From Fragilariopsis cylindrus CCMP1102 (Eukaryota > Bacillariophyta > Bacillariophyceae > Bacillariales > Bacillariaceae): a stretch of DNA of 64,000 nucleotides. Below the pieces are notes generated by a model. That model was not told where the DNA came from and made no database searches. It saw only the letters and a list, made by a program, of their open reading frames with translations. Positions within the stretch are counted from its first letter, which is position 1, and every line of letters starts with the position of its first letter. Location of the stretch: contig FMBT01000296.1 in assembly GCA_900095095.1 (NCBI GenBank), positions 434,001 through 498,000 of the forward strand, read 5' to 3'. The position numbers were made by a program, and so were the translations under genes. Below are positions 33,673 through 43,232 of this stretch, one piece after another.

Positions 33673-33770
33673 CACGAGGATTTGCGCGCAAACAAGGGAA
33701 CAAAGCACGAGATTTTGCGCGTTAAAACAAGGGAACACGGTGTTCCCTTGTTTTTTTGAAACAAGGGAAC
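33661..33770. repeat. CAAGGGAAC direct and inverted repeats
   Basis: Two diverged direct units (AACAAAGCACGA, then a TTTGCGCG core, then AACAAGGGA) occupy about 33665-33733. They run into a perfect 23-base palindrome centred on one G at 33728-33750. Its right half also pairs with a third copy: GTTCCCTTGTTT (33742-33753) against AAACAAGGGAAC (33759-33770) with a 5-base loop. Two mutually exclusive hairpins are therefore possible. The block sits between arm B and the GC-rich membrane gene. Confidence 0.85.
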
Positions 33771-33975
33771 TTTCATACCCTTAATATGTCTCAATTTTAT
33801 CCCCTCCCCTGAAATAATTATATCGCCGAGTTTTAATACAAGAAGGCCCAGTGAAGAAGATCCGAGGTTTTTCCCTCCATTTTCTGACACCTAGCTTGTA
33901 CTCAAAACATTCCATCGCATGATATATCGTTCACAATCATTCAAAGATCAATCGGAAAAGATACATATTGCAATC

Positions 33976-34872
33976 ATGTACAGTGCCACCACCACTAGCG
34001 AAGAAGATCCCCTCGCCGGGGGAGGAAATCCCCCCCGACAACTAGCCCTGCAGTTCAACATCGAGACGCTCAGGTTTTGGGGCATCCTGGCGTTTCTTCC
34101 CCTCCTGGCGACGGGCCAGCTTTTGACCCATTACGGAGCGGTCTTCCCACCCCACGACGACACGAGCTCGTTCTGGGAAAAGATCTGGAACGGTGCACCG
34201 TCCGACTTTGACGAAACTAAGACCTACATATACCAGATGTTCCACTTCAGCCACTTTTGTTCCGCCCTGGACTTTAACCCGTCCAAGACAGTATCGGCCT
34301 TGCTGGTCATGTTCCACACCATCCCCATCAACGTCTTTGTGATTCTGCACTATTTGCGCGTGATAAGCCAGACCGATCCCGCCTACGACAACCTCAAACA
34401 AGCCACCAAGATTTTAACGCCCCTCCAGTTCGTCTTTTATCTCTACTTTTACATGGTCTTTGTGAACTCTCCCTACGGGGACCTGGACACACCGGAGGGA
34501 GACAATGCCTTCATCTTGCACTACATTCCCTACTTGCTTTGGCAGATTGCGGCGCTGTTGATGGCCATTCAGCAGTGCTGGTTCATTGTTCTGAAGGATG
34601 CCATCCCGTTCGAATGGGCCACGCCGGCCTTGCTGTGGAAATACCTCCAATCCATCGTGGTGCTGGTCATCGCGTACCACGTCTTTGTGATTTCCTTCAT
34701 TCTGAAGATTCCGATCTTCAACACGGAGGAGGGAGTTGGGCGTTACATCGGTATGTTTATCATGTACAGCGAGCTGGTCTACGCCGTTGTGATTCCAGCC
34801 TTCTTTGCGTACTACATGAGCCAAGACGGCAACGACGTCCGGATTGTGTTCATTGATGAGAGCGCCAAGTAA
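33976..34872 (+). CDS. GC-rich six-helix membrane protein
   Basis: A frame of 298 residues from 33976; an upstream in-frame ATG at 33919 would add 19 residues with AT-rich codons. Six hydrophobic segments are visible, around FWGILAFLPLLATGQLL, SALLVMFHTIPINVFVILHY, LTPLQFVFYLYFYMVFVN, HYIPYLLWQIAALLMAIQQC, YLQSIVVLVIAYHVFVISF and IMYSELVYAVVIPAFFAYYM. Short loops link them. No signal peptide or known domain is recognised. Codon use is the oddity: third positions are mostly C or G, quite unlike every neighbouring gene, including the highly expressed eS8 and eIF1A. It lies next to the arm B boundary and a hairpin block. Recent acquisition from a GC-rich donor, or strong codon selection, are both possible. 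Confidence 0.78.
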   Translation: MYSATTTSEEDPLAGGGNPPRQLALQFNIETLRFWGILAFLPLLATGQLLTHYGAVFPPHDDTSSFWEKIWNGAPSDFDETKTYIYQMFHFSHFCSALDFNPSKTVSALLVMFHTIPINVFVILHYLRVISQTDPAYDNLKQATKILTPLQFVFYLYFYMVFVNSPYGDLDTPEGDNAFILHYIPYLLWQIAALLMAIQQCWFIVLKDAIPFEWATPALLWKYLQSIVVLVIAYHVFVISFILKIPIFNTEEGVGRYIGMFIMYSELVYAVVIPAFFAYYMSQDGNDVRIVFIDESAK

Positions 34873-35162
34873 ACAATTGCTTTCGTGTGCGAGTACATCC
34901 TCCGCAAACTTTCGTGGCAACGCATCCTTGCGCTGTTCCACAGTCTTTGTATTTGGGAGAATATTATAGTCCCTGCTGGGTTACTATAGATAAATATGTG
35001 AAATTGGTCTATAGTACATCTATAAGTTGGTATTATCAGTTATTAGGGTGGACAAGTTTCAGTGTTTTATTTTGATTAGAAGTGTTCATTCTATCATCAT
35101 CATTGTACTTTTTGTACCTTTTTAATCTTATACTTTCACATTATTGTGTGCTTTTCCCAGCA

Positions 35163-36180
35163 ATGATAGGGGAGAGATTGAGACTTGTCCACCTAACATG
35201 CTCTGATAGTTTGGCGACGTGCAATGAAGTGGTGGCAGCTAAAACGGGATATGAAGACAATAGCAAAGTCTTCACATCTATGGCCGAGAATGACGAAGTA
35301 AAGACAGAGAAAAAATATTCTAACACCGTCAATGGCATTGTTACCTGCAAACCACTAGAACGGAATCGAAACAAGCCAATGGTAGGAGACCCGGCAGAAG
35401 TATTTCAATCCGAAGGGTTGATAGACAACCAGCATCTAAACGAAACAGAAAATTCTGTTACAACCAAAGATGAAATGGACACGGTTAGGAACTCTCAAGA
35501 GATTAACATCTCAGCAATTCGTAACCACGCCAACAAAATCTTTGAGGCATCGAATCGTAGTAACGTGTCAATGGAAGAATACATTCGAGATATTGAGGAA
35601 TGGAATAAGGCCCTGATCTTTGTGAATCCCATCAATGTTGAACATGAGATTTGTGATGGCCATATGATGGTTGCTTCACCTCCAGGAATACAGAATCTAG
35701 GCGCAACATGCTACTTAAATACACAGCTTCAATGCTTAGCACAGAATCCAGTTTTCATCAACGGTATATTTTCATGGCGTGCAGTAAATAGCAGTCACAA
35801 CATGAATGGGGCGATGACGACGCTGCAGACATTACTAGCTCAGTTGCTAGTAGGTGCGGATAGAAAGTATACTTCTCTTGACTTCTCCAACGCTTTGGGT
35901 CTTCAACATAATGAGCAACAGGATCCGAACGAATTTGCAAGATTACTGTTCGACCGAATGGAGGAATCCTTTCAGCAATGTAGTAACGATGTTGATGAGC
36001 ATGACTTGAGTAGGCTCTTACAGCGAATATTTTGAAACAACCTGCATGGAATGTGGGAAGAGTTCAGTGCGAAGTGAAGGAATCATGGATTTAAATTTGC
36101 CTATTGTGCGACGCCAAAGGGATACAAAAGATACAAATAAATCTAATGGATGCAACAAAATGGGTGATGATGTTTCTGCA
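35163..36180 (+). pseudogene. USP48-like deubiquitinase, frameshifted and truncated
   Basis: The frame from 35163 gives a low-complexity N-terminus, then the Cys box of ubiquitin-specific proteases (PPGIQNLGATCYLNTQLQCL, with the catalytic Cys). The ALGLQHNEQQDPNEFARLLF region follows, matching the QQD box; this spacing resembles USP48-type enzymes. The frame stops at about 36035. From about 36020 another frame continues the same domain (SEYFETTCMECGKSSVRSEG, then IMDLNLPIV), including the zinc-knuckle-like CxxC, before stopping near 36178. No phase-compatible intron was found. The His box is absent, so the catalytic domain is incomplete. Either a pseudogene or a sequence error plus unrecognised downstream exons. 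The start is uncertain; an in-frame ATG also occurs at 35082. Confidence 0.68.
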
Positions 36181-36561
36181 CTTCCTAAATAAATCCTTAT
36201 GTTTTGATGCTGTTTTGGTAATAACACAACTGAAACTGATGACAAGTGTTGACACATTTTTTCGATCTCCAAATTCGTCGACGGCGACGACGGTTCACTG
36301 CAGGCTGTACTAAGTTCGTGCGTGTGAAAAGAGATAGGGGTATGCATATTAAGTAGTATATAATATAACATTATCTTATCTTTATTATAATTGTTGTACA
36401 AAACTATGTAGAGTATCGTTTATGTAAAGGAATGCGTATGTAGTGTTTATCTTCATTTTCTTTTTTTCGTTGATGAAGTGCTTATGTAGGTAGATGTGTA
36501 ATAATCTGTAGGATAGTAATATGTAATGCAATATGCACGGCGGCATAATTCTTCTTTCTTC

Positions 36562-38147
36562 TTAATACATATTGATACGACTCTGCCCATTATCAATATC
36601 GTCCATATCATCGTCATTATCGTCATCATCAGTATCAATGTCTTCATTCTCCTCTCTGGTTAAACACGTAACATCATCACCATCTTCATTAATATTTTTC
36701 AGTAAAAAATTACGTTCATAACAAGATGGATCAACAACAACTTCTTGTAACATTGATCTAATCTTTTCACATTCATCTCGATCACTCATTGTTGATAACA
36801 TTAATATTAATGGACTCATTAGACCACATGCATTATTCCACCATTCTCCTTGACCTGACATAGCCTCTAAGCGTGCAATAGTTTCCTTACAGGTTAATTC
36901 TAACATTTCACGATCCGCTTCTGTTTTATGTAATGCTGATTCTAATGCTCCATATCGCAAATTTAAACCATACGATTGATTCTTTTGTTCTTCCAACCTG
37001 GCTTCTAATTTTCTATTGATTGACCGTAACTTATTCTTTTCTTCTTCTAGTTTGGAATCAAATGAAGTTAATTTAAGTTCGGCAATTTCACGTTTTTCGG
37101 CTTCATCTTCTAGTACTTTTGTTAATCGATGGTGCTTTTGTTGTTCTTTAACTAATTCAACCTTAATTGTTGTTAAATGTTGATTATTCATACTATTTTG
37201 ATCGATACGTAATTGTTTTTCGATCTTCATTTCTTCTTTTAGTACATCTAATTTTGGACCTAATTTACGTTCACCAATCACAGATTCAATTAGTAATTCT
37301 TCTAATACGACTGGTGTAGTAATTTGTGTCAATGATCGACTATTACGTAACTTCACAATATCATTTTCTTCACCACCCCAATTACTATCAGCTAATGCCT
37401 TAATACAACGACGTTGTAAATTTGTTGTTCTGCATAATGACGATAATGGCTGCTGTTCTTGTTCGTCATCTTCCTTGTTTTCGCTGCTGTTAATAGCAGC
37501 ATCGACCACGCTGTTATTAACAGCCTCGACCACGCTATTGAGACTGTCACTCTCGTCACTGCTCTCATCGTCGTCATCGCTTTCATCTGCAGAAGAACCG
37601 AAAGATAAGGTACCGACAGTACCACAATCTTTCTCTTCGTGTTCGGCGTTGACTGTATTTACATCACACAAATCATGTTCACGTTCATGTTGTAATAATC
37701 GTAATGCAACCTTTTCAGATACGACTGGTAATACCTTATCATTTGTTAAGATACGGAAACTTTCTTTAAGATTCATCAATGATGGAGAGTCTGTACTATC
37801 ATTACTATTATCTGTATAGTAATTATCAAAGAATGTTGTTAAATTTTCACTCCAAATTTTTGAATCATTCTTAATAGATATATTGTTTTCATTTTTGTTG
37901 TGGTCATCGTTACTGTCATCAACATAGGTAATATTACCTGCTGATAGTAATGATCCAATTGATAACCACAAGGCTACATCTGCAATCTTTGTCAAATTGG
38001 ATACCGATGATGGCGATAAAACGTTAGGATGTTTGTAACATAAATGAGCGACCATTTCATGGAGCGGGCTTACGTTGAGGAGTGCATCACTACTAGTACT
38101 AGTATCCTTGTTATCGACACTGCTGCCCTTGGTAGGAGTAGTAGAAA

Positions 38148-38180
<33 letters not shown>

Positions 38181-38913
38181 CACAACTGCTACTACTACGT
38201 AATTCTTTAATATTTTGATAATATGTTACCACTGTATCTTGTTTCAAATCATTTGAAATAAAATTTTGTACTTTTGCGCAAACATCATTATCCATTTGAA
38301 AGTAATTACATAGACAATACATCGCAACAGCATTATCTGTTGTTAATTTGTTACTAGTAAAGTCATTTGTTCCTGTTGAAGCAGTTGTTGTACTGGTGGG
38401 TGTGTAACAGTAATCTAAGAATACTTCAAATGCTTCAACTAATGAATTAAATGCTTTTTTGGACAAATTCGATGGTAATGTAATCACACTAATCATATTG
38501 TTTTCATGAGACTTAGATGATGATGATGATGTCATTGATAGGAAGGATTTTGTAAAGTATTCACTTCTTGGACCGATCATATTGCGATGAACAGCAAATG
38601 ATGTTTCATGTGATTGTGATGGTTGTTGTTGTTGTTGTTCTTGTTCTTGAGAAGAGGAAGCAGGAGAGGAAGAGGGTGGCGATGGTAGAGTAGATACAAC
38701 AACGTCGCTACTATTGGAAGTAACAACCGATGATGACTCACCATCCGAGGATGCGGATGATAAGGATGCGGTCGACACCGATTCTGTCTCATTAATGTCT
38801 TTCTTCCCGGCAGCAGCAGTAGTAGTAGTAGTAGTAGTAAAAGAAACTATCCAATCACTGTAAAGAGGAGCCTGTTGTGGCTCTTTCGTCCAATATGTTG
38901 CTGGTGTCGTCAT
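36562..38913 (-). CDS. BTB/POZ domain protein with coiled coil
   Basis: A single-exon frame of 783 residues. The N-terminus has SDWIVSF (near residue 20), a typical first BTB strand. It is followed by about 75 residues of Ser, Thr and Gln-rich insert. The fold then appears to resume with SFAVHRNMIGPRSEYFTKSF (residues about 105-124), then FEVFLDYCYTP and NAVAMYCLCNYFQMDND. A middle acidic region follows. A long heptad-rich coiled coil (about residues 550-690, for example KLEEEKNKLRSINRKLEARL) and an acidic C-terminus complete it. BTB domains mediate dimerisation and often recruit Cullin-3 ligases, so an adaptor role is plausible, but no substrate domain is seen. Confidence 0.78.
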
Positions 38914-39362
38914 AATTATTTGTTACTATTCGTGTCAACGGTATATCTCTTTAGTTCGTTGTAGGATATGATGAGGATAGTGATCTTTTTAGTCGAACGC
39001 GAATGAATGTATGATACGATGGATGAGATTCAGACATGACAGGATTAGACAATGATACATCGAAAGAAAGAAAGAAAGAAAGAAGCGTGTATAATCAGAC
39101 TATTCTTTGGATAGATTCGGATATTGCGTATTAAAGAATATGTCAACTTATACCCCTAATATGGCGAATCAACGGTAATTACAGTTCGTTGAAGCGTTAT
39201 TATCTAAACAAAATTGTGAAGTGTACTCTTTGTCATACCTGTCGTCGGTTATAACAAAGTGTGATACCCAAAAACATACGCCCTTCATAATCGCTACAGA
39301 AGACAAGTAAAATATGTTTTTACGTAATTCAAATTTGCGTCTTTTTGTAGCAAACATAACAA
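38914..39362. other. Upstream region of the BTB gene
   Basis: Contains a short AAAG run near 39063-39083. No gene was seen. The BTB gene's promoter should lie here. Confidence 0.4.
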
Positions 39363-39435
39363 GCTTTCGTGGTCTAGGGGTGATGACGTCTCCTTTACAC
39401 GGAGAAGATCGTGGGTTCGATTCCCACCGAGAGTA
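39363..39435 (+). tRNA. tRNA-Val (anticodon TAC)
   Basis: A full cloverleaf of 73 bases. The acceptor GCTTTCG pairs with CGAGAGT (two wobble pairs) and the discriminator is A. The D arm has GTC/GAC. The anticodon stem is TCTCC/GGAGA with loop TTTACAC, putting TAC at 39396-39398. The T arm is GTGGG-TTCGATT-CCCAC. The internal promoter boxes are intact, and TTTT at 39437-39440 can terminate Pol III. No intron is present. Confidence 0.93.
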
Positions 39436-39777
39436 CTTTTGCAAAAATAATACACTCCTGGTCAAACACAAACATCTACAAATTGTACCAATACTGGACA
39501 TCGCCCTTTACATATGAGGTTGTGTTATTACTAAGGATTGCTTAGTAAATATACTTCTTACGTAGATGCGCAAAGAATCTTAGCGCGCACTAAAAATCCA
39601 ACAAAAACCTTGAATTTTTTAATTTTCATTTTTCCCCCCCTACCTCACATCATCTCAATCATTATTTGATCGTACTGTACCGTATCTTCATAACTACTTG
39701 ACCGAAATGGCTAGAAATGGATGCATCGAAGAGACAAAGCAATTAGAAAGGTTGACACAGAGAGTGCTGACAAAAAG

Positions 39778-39949
39778 CGACACCGGTAGCACTCGAACAT
39801 TTATTTCGTTGTGCATTGAACAATTGTGAACTCAGCACAACTTGACAGGATGAAAATGGAGGGTAACAAAAAGGAGAAGGAGTCGAACCTACGCGGGATA
39901 AACCCGATTGATTTCTAGTCAATCGCCTTAACTGCTTGGCCACGGTGTC
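39778..39949 (-). tRNA. tRNA-Ser (AGA) interrupted by 90 bp in the T arm
   Basis: The 5' part (39949..39878, 72 bases) has acceptor strand GACACCG, a D arm GCC/GGC, and anticodon stem ATTGA/TCAAT with loop CTAGAAA (AGA). It also has a variable arm and T arm GTAGG-TTCGACT-CCT. It then breaks off. The missing end appears at 39787..39778 as AC, CGGTGTC and discriminator G, followed by TTTTT. Removing exactly 90 bp (39877..39788) restores a perfect 82-base tRNA-Ser with all stems paired. The insert ends in TTCGAGTGCT, a near copy of the exon end TTCGACTCCT. It contains an internal stem GTTGTGC/GCACAAC. It could be an ectopic intron or an insertion with target duplication. An early TTTTT in the insert (39872..39868) would favour premature termination and loss of function. 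Junction placement is ambiguous by one T. Confidence 0.75.
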
Positions 39950-40453
39950 GTGCTTTGATCTGGTAACAACACTCCATGCGGCGTCCATTATGAAATTACA
40001 CTAACTCTAATCAAAATAGACGCGGGTCTCTCTTTAACAATTCCAAAATTTCAACGAGTGAAGTCAGCCGACTTACGACCTCGTACAACGTATTGGTTCA
40101 AAATATTGTACGTTGGACATTATACGGGTCTCTCTTTATTATTCAAGTTTAAGAGAAAGAATTGAGGTTTACTCGTGCTACCGTTGATCGAAACTTACCT
40201 CCATGAATAGAATTTGACACCCACTGCGACACGCTCAACGGACGATTTCGTAACATTAATTATCCTAGTTGTACGACGTACGAGTAGCCATCGGATTATC
40301 GTTCGTTATGGATACTTGCGTGTTAAATGAGATCATCAAATATTATTTCCATCTTTTTTTAGAGTATGAAATTCAATCCAACTCATCTCTCTCCCCGCTG
40401 CTGCCAGTTGTTGCAATCATAAAATTGCTAATATCAACTTGAAACTACAGTAC
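39950..40453. other. Intergenic region upstream of the MYND gene
   Basis: No gene was found. CGGGTCTCTCTTTA occurs twice (near 40023 and 40126). Nothing further can be assigned. Confidence 0.4.
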
Positions 40454-40513
40454 ATGAACGATGTCTCCACCACAACTGCTGTTCAACGAAGATTTTTATT
40501 CCGATCGTCGTAA
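40454..40513 (+). other. Overlapping upstream ORF (19 codons plus stop)
   Basis: An ATG seven bases before the MYND start opens a different frame that ends at 40511-40513, overlapping the main coding region. If the transcript starts upstream of it, scanning ribosomes would meet it first, so it could reduce translation of the MYND protein. This is seen in sequence only. Confidence 0.4.
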
Positions 40514-41303
40514 GAATGAATTCAAGAAAAAATCGGGAACAAAGTGGACGAGTTGCTTCAATTGTCACAGACCAGATGCAAAGAAAATCTGTATGGGATG
40601 TAATGTGTCCCGTTATTGTAACCGTAACTGTCAAATATTGGATTGGAAACGTATTGAATCTAGCTGCACTTGCAATGATCCTAGTTGCATGGAGCCAACC
40701 ACTTCTCACAAAATGTTGTGTAAACGAATTCACCATTATAAATCTGATGGCCTGTCCAAACCACTCCCGATCTTACTTGATCGGTTTTACCCATCCATGA
40801 TCAGTCCCCAAGAGACTGAAGCAGAGATGATGATTTCTGGAAATCTTTTTATCGATGAGCTCGTAAGGATTAGCGTTTCAAAAATCGATCTAGCCGTGAT
40901 CTGTGTAAACGATCGTGTCGATCCTCTCATCGTGCGATTGATCGAGTGTGCTAATCTTGTCCGCTTTTTATATGGCGCTGGAGCCGTTGAGCGCGTATTC
41001 TTCCATGAGATTGATAGGGGTGACGAGAGTGTTCGTCGTCTCGCTATCGCTGATTGTAAGAACTGTAAATCAGATATCTGTGATTATGATCTTATCTCTG
41101 CGAAAGCGAAGAAAAAAGTGGTCCCTCACATTGTCGATTTCGTAAGACGGCTGAACGCCAAAGGGGTCAAGGTTAACAGTTTGAGATGCGGTTTTGGTGT
41201 GAAATGGCTAGCCAAAAATGAGGACTTCCTGATAAATCTCAAAGCCGCCAATAATGGAGTATCGAGTTACTGTATTGCCGATTCTGTGTGGGGTCTTCCA
41301 TAA
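40461..41303 (+). CDS. MYND-type zinc finger protein
   Basis: A single-exon frame of 280 residues. The MYND finger occupies about residues 32-87. Its ligands are C32, C35, C44, C47, C53, C57, H83 and C87, in the order C-x2-C-x8-C-x2-C-x5-C-x3-C, a 25-residue gap, then H-x3-C. The gap is longer than usual and contains the extra Cys-rich segment CTCNDPSC. The remaining C-terminal part (about residues 105-280) is soluble and has no recognised domain. MYND fingers bind proline-rich partner peptides, so a protein-interaction role is likely. The start at 40461 gives MSPPQLLFNE; an out-of-frame ATG lies just upstream. Confidence 0.85.
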   Translation: MSPPQLLFNEDFYSDRRKNEFKKKSGTKWTSCFNCHRPDAKKICMGCNVSRYCNRNCQILDWKRIESSCTCNDPSCMEPTTSHKMLCKRIHHYKSDGLSKPLPILLDRFYPSMISPQETEAEMMISGNLFIDELVRISVSKIDLAVICVNDRVDPLIVRLIECANLVRFLYGAGAVERVFFHEIDRGDESVRRLAIADCKNCKSDICDYDLISAKAKKKVVPHIVDFVRRLNAKGVKVNSLRCGFGVKWLAKNEDFLINLKAANNGVSSYCIADSVWGLP

Positions 41304-41928
41304 AAGGTTTTACTTGAAGAATGGAAAAATCATTTCTTCCATCGAAATATAAGACTACTTACTACATGTTGTAATCTATTTTTGGCATGTTATTTTAGTG
41401 ACATTAAATTAAATAGATTTGCCGTAACAGTTCTAGTGCTGACGAATGTATCGCTGGTTAGCATCGCTAATCAGGGTACGCAGTTAGTTACACATTAAGT
41501 TCATAGTTTAAGTATAAGGTATATACAGCAGCAAATAAGGAATAAGTTAATAAGGAAATAACATTGTTGTGGACACTAAAAGCATAGTGGTCAACTCCTC
41601 GCAAACACTACTATTACTATAATGTTTTTTATTATTCTTACTCTTTCATGTATTAGCTAGTTAGTTTACTTCACTCCACTATTATGCTAATTTTATGATT
41701 AGCTGATGACAAGAAATTGCCTGCCTTCGTACCTAATAATTTGCCAACCGCACACTCACTAGATCGAACAACGGAATTAGTCATCATCCAATGGAGCTCG
41801 TTAATCGTTCGATGTGTGCTCGTTACTAACTCAATAGTGAAATTTTCGTTGAGTCTATGCTTTTTCCCTCTCGCCTTGTAGATCTACTGCTATCTTGCTT
41901 GCTTCGATGAAAAAGAGAAATAGTTTTG
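41304..41928. other. Convergent intergenic region
   Basis: About 600 bp of AT-rich sequence between two convergent genes. No coding or RNA signal was seen. Confidence 0.4.
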
Positions 41929-42651
41929 TTATGATTTAGTTGCTGTTGTCGCCCAGGTGCAGCAGTCGCTTCCTTCATCACAACTACAATTATCAGCATC
42001 CGCACCTCCCAAACAATCATTAAAGCAATCGCAATACCCATACTCTTGCTCATGACATTTTACGTGGTAGTCCGGATTATATGGGCCTGAGCATTTACTG
42101 ACATCACATCCGTCATAGGAATCACCACAGCAGGGTGGGACCGGCTTATCGGCTTTGATGTACCCTTCTTGAAAGCAATTATAATCTTCGCCGCAGCGAA
42201 GGGGTGTGTAGACCAAAACATCGTAACCCAATCCTTCGCATCCAACCCTATTGCATCCATCTCCAAACACTCTCGAAGCCAAACAATCCGCTTGCATGGC
42301 CCAATAACTTCTGTAGTACGTCACATCACAATTCCATTCACCCTGGAAACTAGAATAGAAATATAATGGTTCATCCTTGGGATTACAAGCTGGTTTTTGA
42401 CATTGATATGGCGGATATGGATCTAGTGCAAGGTCATTTGCTCTTAGAACCGACATGCTAGCTTCGCGTTGGGTAGGGCGAAAACCAACACGAAGGGCGA
42501 GGCATCCGAGAAGGAAGAAAACAGCTCCCAATGCACTTTTAGTCAGAGAAGATGTTCCTCCTTCACGAGTAGCCGCACCAGCAGCTGAAACTGAATCGGT
42601 GCCATTGTCGTCGATTGGAGGGGAAGGAATTGCCTTGTATCCAGTCTTCAT
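41929..42651 (-). CDS. Cys-rich type II membrane or secreted protein
   Basis: A single-exon frame of 240 residues. About 38 polar residues precede one hydrophobic segment (SALGAVFFLLGCLALRVGF), so it looks like a signal anchor with the bulk of the protein in the lumen or outside. The body has about 20 Cys, many in pairs or short spacings: CQKPACNP, CNRVGCEG, CCGDSYDGCDVSKC, CDCFNDC, and then CSCDEGSDCC near the end. It also has aromatic residues (YPPYQC, YFYSSFQGEW). This implies a disulphide-rich domain. The family is not recognised. Composition recalls the Cys-rich surface protein at 6114-7439, but no clear alignment was seen. Confidence 0.75.
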   Translation of the reverse strand: MKTGYKAIPSPPIDDNGTDSVSAAGAATREGGTSSLTKSALGAVFFLLGCLALRVGFRPTQREASMSVLRANDLALDPYPPYQCQKPACNPKDEPLYFYSSFQGEWNCDVTYYRSYWAMQADCLASRVFGDGCNRVGCEGLGYDVLVYTPLRCGEDYNCFQEGYIKADKPVPPCCGDSYDGCDVSKCSGPYNPDYHVKCHEQEYGYCDCFNDCLGGADADNCSCDEGSDCCTWATTATKS

Positions 42652-43232
42652 GGTACAGTAAGTGAATGAATATAAGGGGGTTAACTCTATAAAAATTGTG
42701 AGAGAGACATTAGTAACATTATCTATAAAAATACCGACAATAATTCTTATTGCATGTATTAGGGCCTGATTTGGATCTTGTATTGGATCTTATATTGGGT
42801 CTTATTTAGTCCTAAGCTGGGTATATAGATGATTTTGAATGTTCGTATAACCCGTCATCGAAGAAGTATGATGTGCGAGGTTCCGATCCTGGTGTAAATG
42901 CTAAACGGTTAGAATATATTGCTAAACGATTAGAACAAGAACACGGATATACCATGGATCGGAGAAAGAATAGTATCTTAGTATAAAGAGAAGGGAAGTC
43001 CGTCGAGTCTAGTCGTATTGAACTTTTTCGGGTTTTTGTTTGTACTTCTCTCTTGCTGCCGCCTGTTGGATCTCAATTGCAATGCTGTCACCACAAAATG
43101 GTGGGAAGTAGTAGTGAAATTGCTGGTGGGGTTTTGGTTTGCAACATTGATCCTATTATCCACTCATTCTTTTTAAAACTACGCGATTGATTCATACAAA
43201 ACAGAAACTATTAAAATCAGACACAAGATAAG
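42652..43232. other. Divergent upstream region
   Basis: Lies between a minus-strand and a plus-strand gene. A diverged repeat GCTAAACG(G/A)TTAGAA occurs twice near 42899 and 42921. No gene was seen. Confidence 0.45.

Noticed and set aside
42880-42900. B-box-like GAGGTTCCGATCCTGG
   Set aside because: It has an extra base compared with the consensus and no cloverleaf upstream.
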